Below, piece after piece: positions 1-6,704 of a stretch of DNA of 13,030 bases (within the stretch, counting starts at the first letter, position 1; each line of letters starts with the position of its first letter). The notes beneath the pieces were generated by a model. The model was not told the DNA's origin and ran no database searches. It worked only from the letters and a program-made list of their open reading frames with translations. Location of the stretch: positions 1 to 13,030 of the forward strand of contig CALPYF020000068.1 of the NCBI GenBank assembly GCA_943327755.2, given 5' to 3'. Source of the stretch: Deinococcus hopiensis KR-140 (lineage in GTDB: Bacteria > Deinococcota > Deinococci > Deinococcales > Deinococcaceae). A program made the position numbers and the translations under genes.

Positions 1-369
1 GCCGGTGACATGCTGTACCTGGCGTATCGGGGGCACGCCCTGCCGAACATGCGCCGGTATGCCCTGCGCTGGCAAACAGAAAATCTGCACGCCGCGTTGA
101 AAACCAGAGGGTTCAACCTGGAAGATACGGGTCTGACGCGCCCCGAGCGCGTGTCTTCGCTCCTGACGGTCGTCAGCGTCGCCTTCATCTGGGCGTGCGT
201 GACGGGCGAGGTCGTGGCACGTCGAACAGCGACCAAAGTAAAGAAACACGGACACCGTGCGGTGTCCGTGTTTCGACTCGGGCTTGATCATATCCAGGAT
301 CTTCTGCTGCATCCATCCGGCGCATCCTGGCGCACCTTGACCGTACTCATGCCCCGTTTTGAAGGGTAG
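1..369 (+). CDS. IS4-family transposase, C-terminal part (5' end outside window)
   Basis: The reading frame is open from the first base, so this is the downstream end of a longer gene. It is a DDE transposase that would cut and rejoin the ends of its own insertion sequence. Residues 20-34 (counted from the window edge) contain Y20, R23, E27 and K34 with the spacing Y-(2)-R-(3)-E-(6)-K. This is the YREK signature of the IS4 family and includes the catalytic Glu of the DDE triad. The rest (TRGFNLEDTGLT and a hydrophobic VSVAFIWACV helix) fits the C-terminal end of these transposases. The two catalytic Asp residues would lie off the left edge. The frame is intact to the stop, with no sign of decay in the visible part. 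The right terminal inverted repeat cannot be placed because the left end is not in the window. Family assignment is strong; the exact IS name is not known. Confidence 0.9.
   Translation, partial: AGDMLYLAYRGHALPNMRRYALRWQTENLHAALKTRGFNLEDTGLTRPERVSSLLTVVSVAFIWACVTGEVVARRTATKVKKHGHRAVSVFRLGLDHIQDLLLHPSGASWRTLTVLMPRFEG
243..274. repeat. Perfect 14-bp hairpin inside the transposase gene
   Basis: The arms GAAACACGGACACC (243-256) and GGTGTCCGTGTTTC (261-274) are exact reverse complements around a GTGC tetraloop. They lie in the coding sequence and encode KKHGHRAVSVFR. A stem this long and perfect is unusual inside a coding region. It could reduce transposase expression by attenuation or mRNA structure, but no function is shown. 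Confidence 0.7.
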
Positions 370-423
370 TCAGGTCTACGTGGCCAACTGAGTGGAGCGG
401 TGGGCCATCTTCTGAACCAAATT

Positions 424-457
424 CAGCGCCCATGCCCCGTGGAGGGTGTGGGCGCTG
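424..457. repeat. 9-bp inverted repeat (hairpin) downstream of the transposase
   Basis: The arms CAGCGCCCA (424-432) and TGGGCGCTG (449-457) are exact reverse complements with a 16-nt loop that contains further CCC/GGG pairing potential. It lies between the convergent transposase and dnaE2 genes. No T-run follows on either strand, so it is at best a weak terminator. It may instead belong to the end of the insertion sequence. Confidence 0.5.
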
Positions 458-460
458 TGG

Positions 461-481
461 CCTATCCAGACTCTGGATAGG
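461..481. repeat. 21-bp near-perfect palindrome
   Basis: The arms CCTATCCAGA (461-470) and TCTGGATAGG (472-481) are exact reverse complements around a single central C. It starts 3 nt after the preceding hairpin. Its length and symmetry fit a dimeric DNA-binding protein site or part of a mobile-element end. The arms share CTATC/GATAG with the putative LexA operator upstream of lexA, but the half-site spacing differs (14 against 17 bp). Confidence 0.5.
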
Positions 482-515
482 CGGCAGATGGAATCAGCGA
501 ATGTGCTTGGTCTCG

Positions 516-536
516 GCGCCGAATGATGATCGGCGC
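516..536. terminator. Possible terminator hairpin between transposase and dnaE2
   Basis: The arms GCGCCGA (516-522) and TCGGCGC (530-536) pair around a 7-nt loop. It lies about 85 nt past the dnaE2 stop codon when read on the minus strand. No U-tract follows on either strand, so a terminator role rests only on its position between convergent genes. Confidence 0.25.
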
Positions 537-620
537 TGCCATCCGTACGTTGGAGTGGGGAATTGGTCAGCGCCCAGACTGCGACTCACTCGACATGGCG
601 GATGCCGGAGCACCTATGGT

Positions 621-3600
621 TCACATGCCTGATGTGTATGCCCTCCCACTTGAACCGATGGGAAGTTCGGATATCCCTTCAACGCGGATGGTCACGGCAC
701 GGCCTTGCCGCGTGACGATCCCGTGCACAATCAGCGCCCGGGCGTCACGCAGGAGAGCGCGATGAGCCTCCCAGAGGTCTGGGCTGATGATCGCCTGGAC
801 TCGTCCTGTGACATCCTCCAGCACGTAGAAGGCAAACCCTTTGGCGGTCGGTGGACGCTGTTTCGCCACGATCACCCCGGCCGCCCAGCAGGTAGAGTTG
901 TGGCGCAGGTGGCCCAAGGCTTCACACCCCAGATCTCGGAGGCGAGTTCGATGGGCGTCGAGCGGGTGACGCCCGGTCGGCGTTGTCCCGGTAAGTTGCG
1001 TATCCAGGGCAGCCTGCACGTCAATGGGCAATTCGGGCACGTCTGGTAGGGCAGGCGCTGGCGCGAGCAGGGCCCGGGTCCCGGGCGGCCGGGCATGCGC
1101 GACCGTCTGAAGGACGAAATACGCTTCGCGCCGGTTTTTCTGCTGGTCAATCGTGTCGAAGGCCCCGGCCTTCACGAGTACTTCAAGGGCGTCTCGCTTG
1201 ATCTGGACGCGGTCGTAAAAGTCTTCGACGCCCAAGAACCTGCTGCTGGTCAGCCGCTCCTGCACGATCCGTCGAGCCATGTCGACACTGATACCCTCCA
1301 CGGCGGTCAAGGGGACACGGACAACTTGAGCCGTTTCCGCCCGGTACGCTGTACTGGAGCGGTTCACGTCCACGCCTGCCAAGCGCACGCCCCGTCGGGC
1401 CGCTTCGGCTGCAATGGTACTCGCGGGCCACATGCCGGGCGCTTCGGTCAGGAACGCGGCGAAGTACGCGGCCGGATGGTGACGCCGCATGTACGCGCTG
1501 GCGTAGCTGTGCTGGGCGAACGCGTGCGCGTGACTTTCCGCGAAACCGTACCCCCGGAAGGCCGCGCACTGCTCGAACACCGCCTCGGCTTCCCAGGGAA
1601 ACGCGCCCACCGTGGCGGCTGCGCCTTCCAGGAACATCGAACGCAATGCAGCGAGTTCGTCCGGGTCCTCCACCTTGCTCAGGCGACTCCGGAAGCGGTC
1701 CGCGTCTGGCCAGTCCATCCCGGCGTACTGCACTGCGATGCGCAGGATCTGCTCCTGGAACATCAGCGTCCCATGCGTGGGCGCCAGGATGGAGTGAAGA
1801 GGCTCAGGGAGTTCAGGCACCGACTCCTCGCCCCTGGCGCGGCGCACATAGGGATGGACCGTTCCGCTCTGGATGGGCCCAGGGCGGATCAGGGCGATCT
1901 GGTGCGCGAGTTGTGTCATGTCCCTGGGCTGTAACCGGGCAGTCATCTGCACCTGCGCCGGGGACTCGATCTGGAAGAGCGCCATGGTGTCGCCGGTGCT
2001 GATCTCCCGCCAGACACTGGGGTCGTCGGGCAGCTGCCCGTACTCGACCCACTTGCCGGTTAGCCTCAGCACTTCTTCCCGGGCGCGTTCCAGGGCGGCG
2101 AGCATCCGGAGCCCCAGCAGGTCCAGCTTAATCAGGCCCAGGCGTTCGATGTCGTCCTTGTCGAACGTCAGCATGCGGATGCCGCCGGAGCTGCGCATCA
2201 ATGGGCTGTAGTGGGTCAGCGCCTCGCTGCTCAGGACCACGCCGCCCGAATGCGGGGCAAGGTGCCGAGTAAATCGGGCTTCCACCTGCTCGAGTAGCGT
2301 CAGCAGGGCGTCTTTCACGGGGGTATCACCCAGGACTTCCGTGAACACCGCTTCCGCTTCTCGGGCCCGGTGCGGCCGCAGGTGCCCGTAATCCCGCCCC
2401 AGAGACCGACTCAGCCGGTCACGCAGTTCAGGCGGGAGGCCCAGCGCACGCCCGAGGTCCTGAAGGGCACTCTTCAGGCGGTACGTGATGCGGTTGGCCA
2501 CCATCGCCTCGCCGGTACCGGTCAGTCCCCAGCGTTCTTCCACCCAGGCGAGCACCTGATCGCGGCGGCTGGAGGCGATGTCGATGTCCACATCCGGCAT
2601 GGAGCTTCTTCCCGTATGCAGGAAGCGTTCGAACAAGAGGTTGTGCGCCAGCGGATCACTGAGGGTGATGCCCAGGACGTAGCACAGCACTGATCCGGCT
2701 GCACTCCCGCGTCCCGCCGCGAGAATGCCGTGCGCCCGACAGTAGTCCGTGACCTCGGCGGCCGTCAGGAAGAAACCGGCCATGTCGAGCTCGGCCACAG
2801 TCTTCAGCTCGGCCTTCACGCGTTCGAGGGCGGCTGGTCGGGCGTCCGGCAGGTACCGTTCAGGCACCGCCGCATACACCCGTTCCTCCAGAGCGTCCTG
2901 CGCCGTCTGGAAGGGTTTTAGGCCAGGTTCCGGCACGCTCAGTCGTTCAGGGAGCAGGTGAAGCGCGCAGCTCTGTGCCAGGATCTGCGCATTGAGCAGT
3001 GCGTCCCCGAACGGTAGGAGGTTCGCCCAGCCGTCCGGTGTGCCCACGTGCCGGTCCGTGTTCCGCGGCCGATCCGGGTGGGGCGTCAGCACATCGATGC
3101 CCAGCCGGGCGCAGGTCAGCGCATCCAGGAGCGGGTACTCGTCTGGTGTGGCCATGCTCACTTCCGGCGCGGCCACCACGGGGAGTTCCAGGTCGCGGGC
3201 CAGGCCGCGCAGGTAATCCAGGCGGCGGTGTTCATTTGGCGCCTGCCCGTGGAAGAGTTGGACGTAGAGCGCAGAGGGGAAGATCGCCCTCAGGAGGCGC
3301 AAGTACATAGCCGCCCGCGCGAGGTCCCGCTGTTCCCCCAGCGCCGTGGGGAACCCAGTCCGGCCCCCGGTCAGACAGATGATGTGTTCCTGCACACCCC
3401 CACCTGCCTGCCGAAGGACGTCTAGGGGCAGACCGTCCGGGTGGTGCAGGTTCACAGCCGTGATGAGCTCGCATAGGGTCGTGTAGCCCTCCCGGGTGCG
3501 CGCCAACAGCACGATGGGGAACATCTGGGTCGGCGTGGACGCCCGGGGTGGACTGGGGAAGAGGACGGGGAGGGTCACGCCGATCACGGCGTGCATCTCT

Positions 3601-3785
3601 TGCGCCTGTGCTTCATCACAGAGATCCACAGCGCCGGCCACGCTGCACCAATCCGCAAGGCCGACTGCCATGAATCCAGCCGCCTTCGCCACGTGCACGA
3701 GGCGGCGGGGACTGACGGTGCTGCGGCCCTCGCTAAAGTACGACTGGCACGCGAGCAGCGCATGCAGGCTTCGCGGCGTGGTCAT
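621..3785 (-). CDS. dnaE2: Error-prone DNA polymerase III alpha subunit DnaE2 (ImuC)
   Basis: This 1054-aa C-family polymerase is predicted to do the synthesis step of SOS translesion synthesis, working with ImuB and the beta clamp. Domain order is canonical: N-terminal PHP (about 1-220), palm with GRGSAAGS near 357, PDVDID at 397-402, GLIKLDLLGL containing D555, thumb/fingers with MFQEQILRIA and YGFAESHAHAFA, tandem HhH (about 820-880), and an OB fold with RPPTAKGFAFYVLEDVTG near 980. D400, D402 and D555 fit the catalytic Asp triad of C-family polymerases. GMWPASTIAAEA...VDVN and the short C-terminus separate it from replicative DnaE. The PHP metal-binding histidines are largely missing (LHALLACQSYFSEG), so proofreading nuclease activity is unlikely. 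The ATG follows a GGGGG ribosome site by three bases. It lies downstream of the lexA-imuB operon in the same direction, but is separated from it by an opposite-strand gene. Confidence 0.95.
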   Translation of the reverse strand: MTTPRSLHALLACQSYFSEGRSTVSPRRLVHVAKAAGFMAVGLADWCSVAGAVDLCDEAQAQEMHAVIGVTLPVLFPSPPRASTPTQMFPIVLLARTREGYTTLCELITAVNLHHPDGLPLDVLRQAGGGVQEHIICLTGGRTGFPTALGEQRDLARAAMYLRLLRAIFPSALYVQLFHGQAPNEHRRLDYLRGLARDLELPVVAAPEVSMATPDEYPLLDALTCARLGIDVLTPHPDRPRNTDRHVGTPDGWANLLPFGDALLNAQILAQSCALHLLPERLSVPEPGLKPFQTAQDALEERVYAAVPERYLPDARPAALERVKAELKTVAELDMAGFFLTAAEVTDYCRAHGILAAGRGSAAGSVLCYVLGITLSDPLAHNLLFERFLHTGRSSMPDVDIDIASSRRDQVLAWVEERWGLTGTGEAMVANRITYRLKSALQDLGRALGLPPELRDRLSRSLGRDYGHLRPHRAREAEAVFTEVLGDTPVKDALLTLLEQVEARFTRHLAPHSGGVVLSSEALTHYSPLMRSSGGIRMLTFDKDDIERLGLIKLDLLGLRMLAALERAREEVLRLTGKWVEYGQLPDDPSVWREISTGDTMALFQIESPAQVQMTARLQPRDMTQLAHQIALIRPGPIQSGTVHPYVRRARGEESVPELPEPLHSILAPTHGTLMFQEQILRIAVQYAGMDWPDADRFRSRLSKVEDPDELAALRSMFLEGAAATVGAFPWEAEAVFEQCAAFRGYGFAESHAHAFAQHSYASAYMRRHHPAAYFAAFLTEAPGMWPASTIAAEAARRGVRLAGVDVNRSSTAYRAETAQVVRVPLTAVEGISVDMARRIVQERLTSSRFLGVEDFYDRVQIKRDALEVLVKAGAFDTIDQQKNRREAYFVLQTVAHARPPGTRALLAPAPALPDVPELPIDVQAALDTQLTGTTPTGRHPLDAHRTRLRDLGCEALGHLRHNSTCWAAGVIVAKQRPPTAKGFAFYVLEDVTGRVQAIISPDLWEAHRALLRDARALIVHGIVTRQGRAVTIRVEGISELPIGSSGRAYTSGM

Positions 3786-3793
3786 ATACCCCC

Positions 3794-4042
3794 ATGACGC
3801 GCGAGAAGCTGCTGATGGAACTCAAGCGGGCGTTTGGTGTACAGCGAGATGCCGTGACCTGGGCTGAGCAGGACCGGCAGCCGGTGGCACTCGTAGGTCG
3901 CCTGCATTTCAAAGGTGCAGGCGCGGGGCTTGAAGTCTGGACGGGCCTCTCCTGGGTGCCCGTGCGGCACCTGGCGGAACTGAGCGAGGTGCTCGCCGAT
4001 GCGAGCGCGCTGCGCCACACGCCCGTGCTGGACCCGGCCTGA
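3794..4042 (+). CDS. Hypothetical 82-aa protein, antisense insert in the SOS cluster
   Basis: The family is not recognised. The protein begins MTREKLLMELKRAFG and looks globular: an amphipathic N-terminal helix, a beta-rich middle (VALVGRLHFKGAG, LEVWTGLSWVPV) and a C-terminal helix (HLAELSEVLADASAL). There is no signal peptide or membrane segment. The strong GC bias at third positions on this strand and the sensible composition favour it over the minus-strand frames, which are Arg/His/Gln-rich and look like shadows. It starts 8 bp from the dnaE2 start (divergent) and ends 1 bp before the acetyltransferase stop (convergent). It is therefore wedged between two genes expected to be transcribed together in the opposite direction. 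No clear Shine-Dalgarno precedes it; TATACC 3 nt before the ATG is too close to be a -10 box for a leaderless start. Confidence 0.7.
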   Translation: MTREKLLMELKRAFGVQRDAVTWAEQDRQPVALVGRLHFKGAGAGLEVWTGLSWVPVRHLAELSEVLADASALRHTPVLDPA

Positions 4043-4043
4043 C

Positions 4044-4469
4044 TCAGCCACCCGGCACCCACTGCAGGTCGATGCCGGTCAGCGTGAAGCCGTGCCGCTG
4101 ATAGAAGCGGGCCAGCGCCATGGAAGCGGCAGAGGTCTCGGGCGTGAACGTTCCTCTGACGCCCTGAAGGCCACGCCGCACAGCCTCACGCTGCACTTCG
4201 ATCAGCAGCAGGCCACCTAGGCCCTGCCCCCGGACGGGGATGATACGAACGCGGCGCCACCACGTGGCGCTTGGGCGAGTGACCTGGGGCGTCACATGAA
4301 TGTCGTTCAAGTGCAGCCAGCCATCCCGTACGGTCGTGTTCACTTTGGCCAGCTGGAGACTGCCCTCAACTGGATAGATGCGCCAGAGGGTACTGTCCTC
4401 CGCACGGAGAGAGGAGAGGCGGACCGTGAGACCGTTGGGGAGCGTCAGGCCACGTTCGTGCTCGAACAT
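4044..4469 (-). CDS. GNAT-family N-acetyltransferase in the SOS operon
   Basis: This 141-aa protein is a single GNAT domain, predicted to move an acetyl group from acetyl-CoA to an unidentified amine. The acetyl-CoA pyrophosphate loop (R/Q-x-x-G-x-G/A) is seen as RGQGLGG at 80-86, followed by the helix LLLIEVQREAVRRG. The C-terminal ARFYQRHGFTLTG (120-132) is the typical last strand/helix pair of GNAT proteins, where a Tyr often acts as general acid. The N-terminal 55 residues are beta-rich and weakly conserved, so the substrate cannot be guessed. Its ATG directly follows the TGA of the DUF6504-like gene (TGAATG), which implies translational coupling and co-regulation with lexA and imuB. It could modify a DNA-repair protein or simply be a passenger gene; the sequence does not decide. 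Confidence 0.85.
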   Translation of the reverse strand: MFEHERGLTLPNGLTVRLSSLRAEDSTLWRIYPVEGSLQLAKVNTTVRDGWLHLNDIHVTPQVTRPSATWWRRVRIIPVRGQGLGGLLLIEVQREAVRRGLQGVRGTFTPETSAASMALARFYQRHGFTLTGIDLQWVPGG

Positions 4470-4712
4470 TCAGTCCACCATCCTGGCCAGCCACCACCGG
4501 CCGCCCTCGCCGTCTTCGTGGTGTAGTTCGGCGGTCAGGGCGCCTGCTTGAACGAGGTAGCAGGTGCGGGGGCGTTCACCCAGCCACCAGCGTCCCCCAT
4601 ACCGCCAGCGGTCCAGCACGACCTGAACTGGATACGCCTGCCCCTGCCAGATGAGCCGGGCGGGTCGGGCGTCCCGAATCTCGACGTGCACCTCAGTCTG
4701 ATACGCCTTCAT
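4470..4712 (-). CDS. Small DUF6504-like protein linked to ImuB
   Basis: This 80-aa protein is beta-rich and full of aromatics: VVLDRWRYGGRWWLGERPRTCYLV in the middle and EGGRWWLARMVD at the end. The pattern (a 'LIWQGQAYPV..VLDRWR..GRWW.GER' core, then a terminal 'WWLAR..D') matches, from memory, DUF6504 proteins encoded beside imuB and dnaE2 in many Actinobacteria. No catalytic motif is visible; a structural or adaptor role in the translesion complex is inference from synteny only. Its ATG overlaps the imuB stop by 4 nt (ATGA), and its own stop abuts the acetyltransferase start, so all three are surely translated from one mRNA. The family name is likely but unverified. Confidence 0.8.
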   Translation of the reverse strand: MKAYQTEVHVEIRDARPARLIWQGQAYPVQVVLDRWRYGGRWWLGERPRTCYLVQAGALTAELHHEDGEGGRWWLARMVD

Positions 4713-5962
4713 GGGTCGTAGCCCTCAAAGAAGGAGAGGACGCGCTGCACAGCCTGCTCGCGGCGCACGGCAGGCGTGGGCGCCCAGGACCGTCTGGGGG
4801 CCATCTCGCGGGCGCGCACCTGCCCCGTGACCCAGTCCACCCAGGCGTAGTGGGCGTCTGAGGCGTATGCCCACGGGTCCAGCCACTCCACTCGGACCAA
4901 GGCCTCGGGAAAGCGGGCCAGGACCGTTTTCGTGACCTCCAGCTCCGCGAGGCCGGCCCAGAGACCGACCATGCGCCCCGGTTGTGCCAGCCCGCCCAAC
5001 TGCAGGGTCAGCCGGTCAATCCCCAAAGGGAGCGCGACTGCGTCCTGCAGGGCCAGACCTGCCACGCGGGTCAAGGCAAGGTCATCGAGCGGCCACTTCA
5101 GCTGCCGGGTACCCGACAGGCGACCGCCGATCGTGTCGGCATGGACGGTGAGGGTGGCGGCCAATCGGCCCCGGAGTTCCGCGATCAGGCCCGGCATAAG
5201 GTCGCGCAGGGCGGCGTCCACTTGGGCGGGTTCGGTCAGGGGCAGGTCAAACGCCAGGGACGCTTCCAGGACCTGACCTGGTTGGTATTTCCCTACGGCT
5301 GTAGTGCGTTCGCCTTTGAGGAAGCGGTTGAGGCGCTTGCCGACATCGACGCCCAGGAACGCCTCACGCTGCGCGGCACTCCACGCCATGAGGCCGCCGA
5401 GATCGCGCAGGCCCAGGAAGTGCAGCTTCTCCAGGGCGGAGAGCGGAATGCCCAGCGCCGTGAGGTGTGGTAGGGGCGTGAGCTTCAGGAAGGCCTGTTC
5501 GGCCGCACCGGAGTGGGCTTCCTTGGCTTCCCCAGGTGCCGCTCTCAGGGCTGCCAGGTGGGCCAGTTCCCGGGAGGCTGCGAGGCCGATAGGGGCGTGC
5601 AGGGCCGCCGCAAGATCCCGCGCGCCAGAGGCCGGCAGGGTCAGGAACGCGGCGCCGCTCGCGCGGCTGTCCACGCGGTCGCTGTATCGGGCATACAGCT
5701 GCTCCAGGAGTTCCGCCCAGATCGCCTGCGCTTCGGGCGCGGGCACCACTTCAGCGTGCAGATCCGGGCAGCGCGACAGCGCGGTCACCTCGCGCATGCC
5801 GGACTGCACACCCGCTCCCTGCGCGAGTGGGCACGCCTGGAGGACGCGCCTTGCCTCGCTCAGGACCACGACCGGCACGCCCGGATGCTGGCGCCTGACA
5901 TGTTCCAGCGGCCAGGGGGTGAGAAGGACGCAGGCAGTGAGGCTCGGCGTGCGTCCACCCAT
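4709..5962 (-). CDS. imuB: ImuB/ImuY-type Y-family polymerase homologue, catalytically inactive
   Basis: This 417-aa member of the DinB/UmuC superfamily is the presumed adaptor of the SOS mutasome, linking DnaE2 to the sliding clamp. The usual N-terminal DxDxFFxxVE is replaced by LTACVLLTPWPLEHVRRQ, and the second acidic motif is also absent (SRASGAAFLTL), so polymerase activity is not expected. This matches known ImuB proteins. A helix-hairpin-helix thumb is visible around 165-210 (LPHLTALGIPLSALEKLHFLGLRDL). It is followed by a little-finger-like region (about 230-345) and a Trp-rich C-terminal part. The last residues contain QRVLSFF (406-412), a plausible beta-clamp binding peptide. The ATG lies 2 nt after the lexA stop, so it is translationally coupled to lexA. 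In D. deserti the equivalent gene is called imuY. Confidence 0.9.
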   Translation of the reverse strand: MGGRTPSLTACVLLTPWPLEHVRRQHPGVPVVVLSEARRVLQACPLAQGAGVQSGMREVTALSRCPDLHAEVVPAPEAQAIWAELLEQLYARYSDRVDSRASGAAFLTLPASGARDLAAALHAPIGLAASRELAHLAALRAAPGEAKEAHSGAAEQAFLKLTPLPHLTALGIPLSALEKLHFLGLRDLGGLMAWSAAQREAFLGVDVGKRLNRFLKGERTTAVGKYQPGQVLEASLAFDLPLTEPAQVDAALRDLMPGLIAELRGRLAATLTVHADTIGGRLSGTRQLKWPLDDLALTRVAGLALQDAVALPLGIDRLTLQLGGLAQPGRMVGLWAGLAELEVTKTVLARFPEALVRVEWLDPWAYASDAHYAWVDWVTGQVRAREMAPRRSWAPTPAVRREQAVQRVLSFFEGYDP

Positions 5963-5964
5963 AG

Positions 5965-6603
5965 TCAGGCCCTCCGCGTCAGGGGCCGGGGTCCGGCGAG
6001 CCCGAGGCGGGCGACCATCCGTCCCTGGATCTGGACGTCGGCTGCGGGGTACGTGCGGCGGGGATGGTCGGGGTTCTCGCTGATCAGGACGACCTCGTCG
6101 CCGAACACGTAGACGCGCTTGAGCGTGGCGGCGTTCTCGCCGGGAATCAGGACCACCGCGACTTCGCCGTCGAGCACTTCCGGGGAAGGCCGGACGAGCA
6201 CGTAATCGCCGTTCATGACGCCGATGCCGGTCATGGAGTCGCCCCGGACTTGCAGGAGGAAGTCGCCTTCTTTGACGCCGAGCAGCTGGTCGAGGCTGGG
6301 GGTGACGTGATCGGGGGTCTGCTCCGCGAGGATCGGGGCACCCGCGGCGATCTGCCCGTAGATGGGAATCCCGTCCTGAATGGCGCTTCTGGCCTGCTCT
6401 GTGAGGATTAGACGGCCGCGGGCGCCGGTGCGTTCGATCATGCCGAGTTCAACGAGTGCCTTGAGGTGGAAGGAGATGGTGCCTTCGGTGAGTGAGGCGG
6501 CGCGGGCGAGTTCGGCGGCGCTGGGTGGGCCGCCACCGTCGCGGGTGAGGTGCGCGCAGAGGCGCAGGAGGGTCAGGCGCAGTTGGGTCAGGCGGGGGGG
6601 CAT
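5965..6603 (-). CDS. lexA: LexA SOS repressor (S24 self-cleaving)
   Basis: This 212-aa repressor is predicted to bind its own operator and, on contact with RecA filaments, cleave itself and release the operon. The N-terminal winged helix-turn-helix (about 5-65) includes PSAAELARAASLTEGTISFHLKALVELGMIE. The cleavage site A87-G88 sits in QIAAGAPILAEQ. The nucleophile is S123 (VRGDSMTGIGVMNGDYVLVRP) and the general base K162 (ATLKR). Length and motif spacing are normal for LexA. A GGAG ribosome site lies 9 nt before the ATG, and a 22-bp palindrome begins 16 bp upstream of it. lexA heads an operon with imuB only 2 nt downstream, an arrangement known in D. deserti. Because it sits in the mutasome operon it may be a cassette-specific LexA distinct from a chromosomal copy. 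Confidence 0.95.
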   Translation of the reverse strand: MPPRLTQLRLTLLRLCAHLTRDGGGPPSAAELARAASLTEGTISFHLKALVELGMIERTGARGRLILTEQARSAIQDGIPIYGQIAAGAPILAEQTPDHVTPSLDQLLGVKEGDFLLQVRGDSMTGIGVMNGDYVLVRPSPEVLDGEVAVVLIPGENAATLKRVYVFGDEVVLISENPDHPRRTYPAADVQIQGRMVARLGLAGPRPLTRRA

Positions 6604-6618
6604 CAGGGTTCACTCCAG

Positions 6619-6640
6619 CTATCGAAGAATGCTTTGATAG
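6619..6640. promoter_or_regulatory. Putative LexA operator
   Basis: The arms CTATCGAAG (6619-6627) and CTTTGATAG (6632-6640) match in 8 of 9 positions as reverse complements, with a 4-bp AATG centre. The palindrome lies 15 bp before the lexA start codon, between lexA and the divergent 99-aa gene. Position and symmetry are what an autoregulatory LexA site should show. I saw no second good copy elsewhere in the window. Confidence 0.65.
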
Positions 6641-6648
6641 TTTCGTGT

Positions 6649-6678
6649 ATCGTGACCGATGGCAGGATTCCGCGTCAA
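6649..6678 (-). promoter_or_regulatory. Possible lexA promoter
   Basis: On the minus strand TTGACG (6678-6673) is followed after 18 nt by CACGAT (6654-6649). The -35 is a good match to TTGACA; the -10 is weak. Transcription would start near 6642, so the palindrome at 6640-6619 would lie just downstream of the start, where a repressor could block initiation. Confidence 0.35.
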
Positions 6679-6704
6679 GAGCGAGGCGTCCTGGGGAGGC
6701 CTTC

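Noticed and set aside
461..481. Second LexA operator near the dnaE2 3' end
   Set aside because: It shares CTATC/GATAG arms with the lexA palindrome but has different spacing and a different inner sequence, and it lies downstream of dnaE2 where an operator would have no target gene.
3782..4051. 89-aa minus-strand frame overlapping the dnaE2 start by 4 nt
   Set aside because: The ATGA-type overlap is attractive for an operon gene, but the protein is His/Arg/Gln-rich and the plus-strand 82-aa frame has clear coding character.
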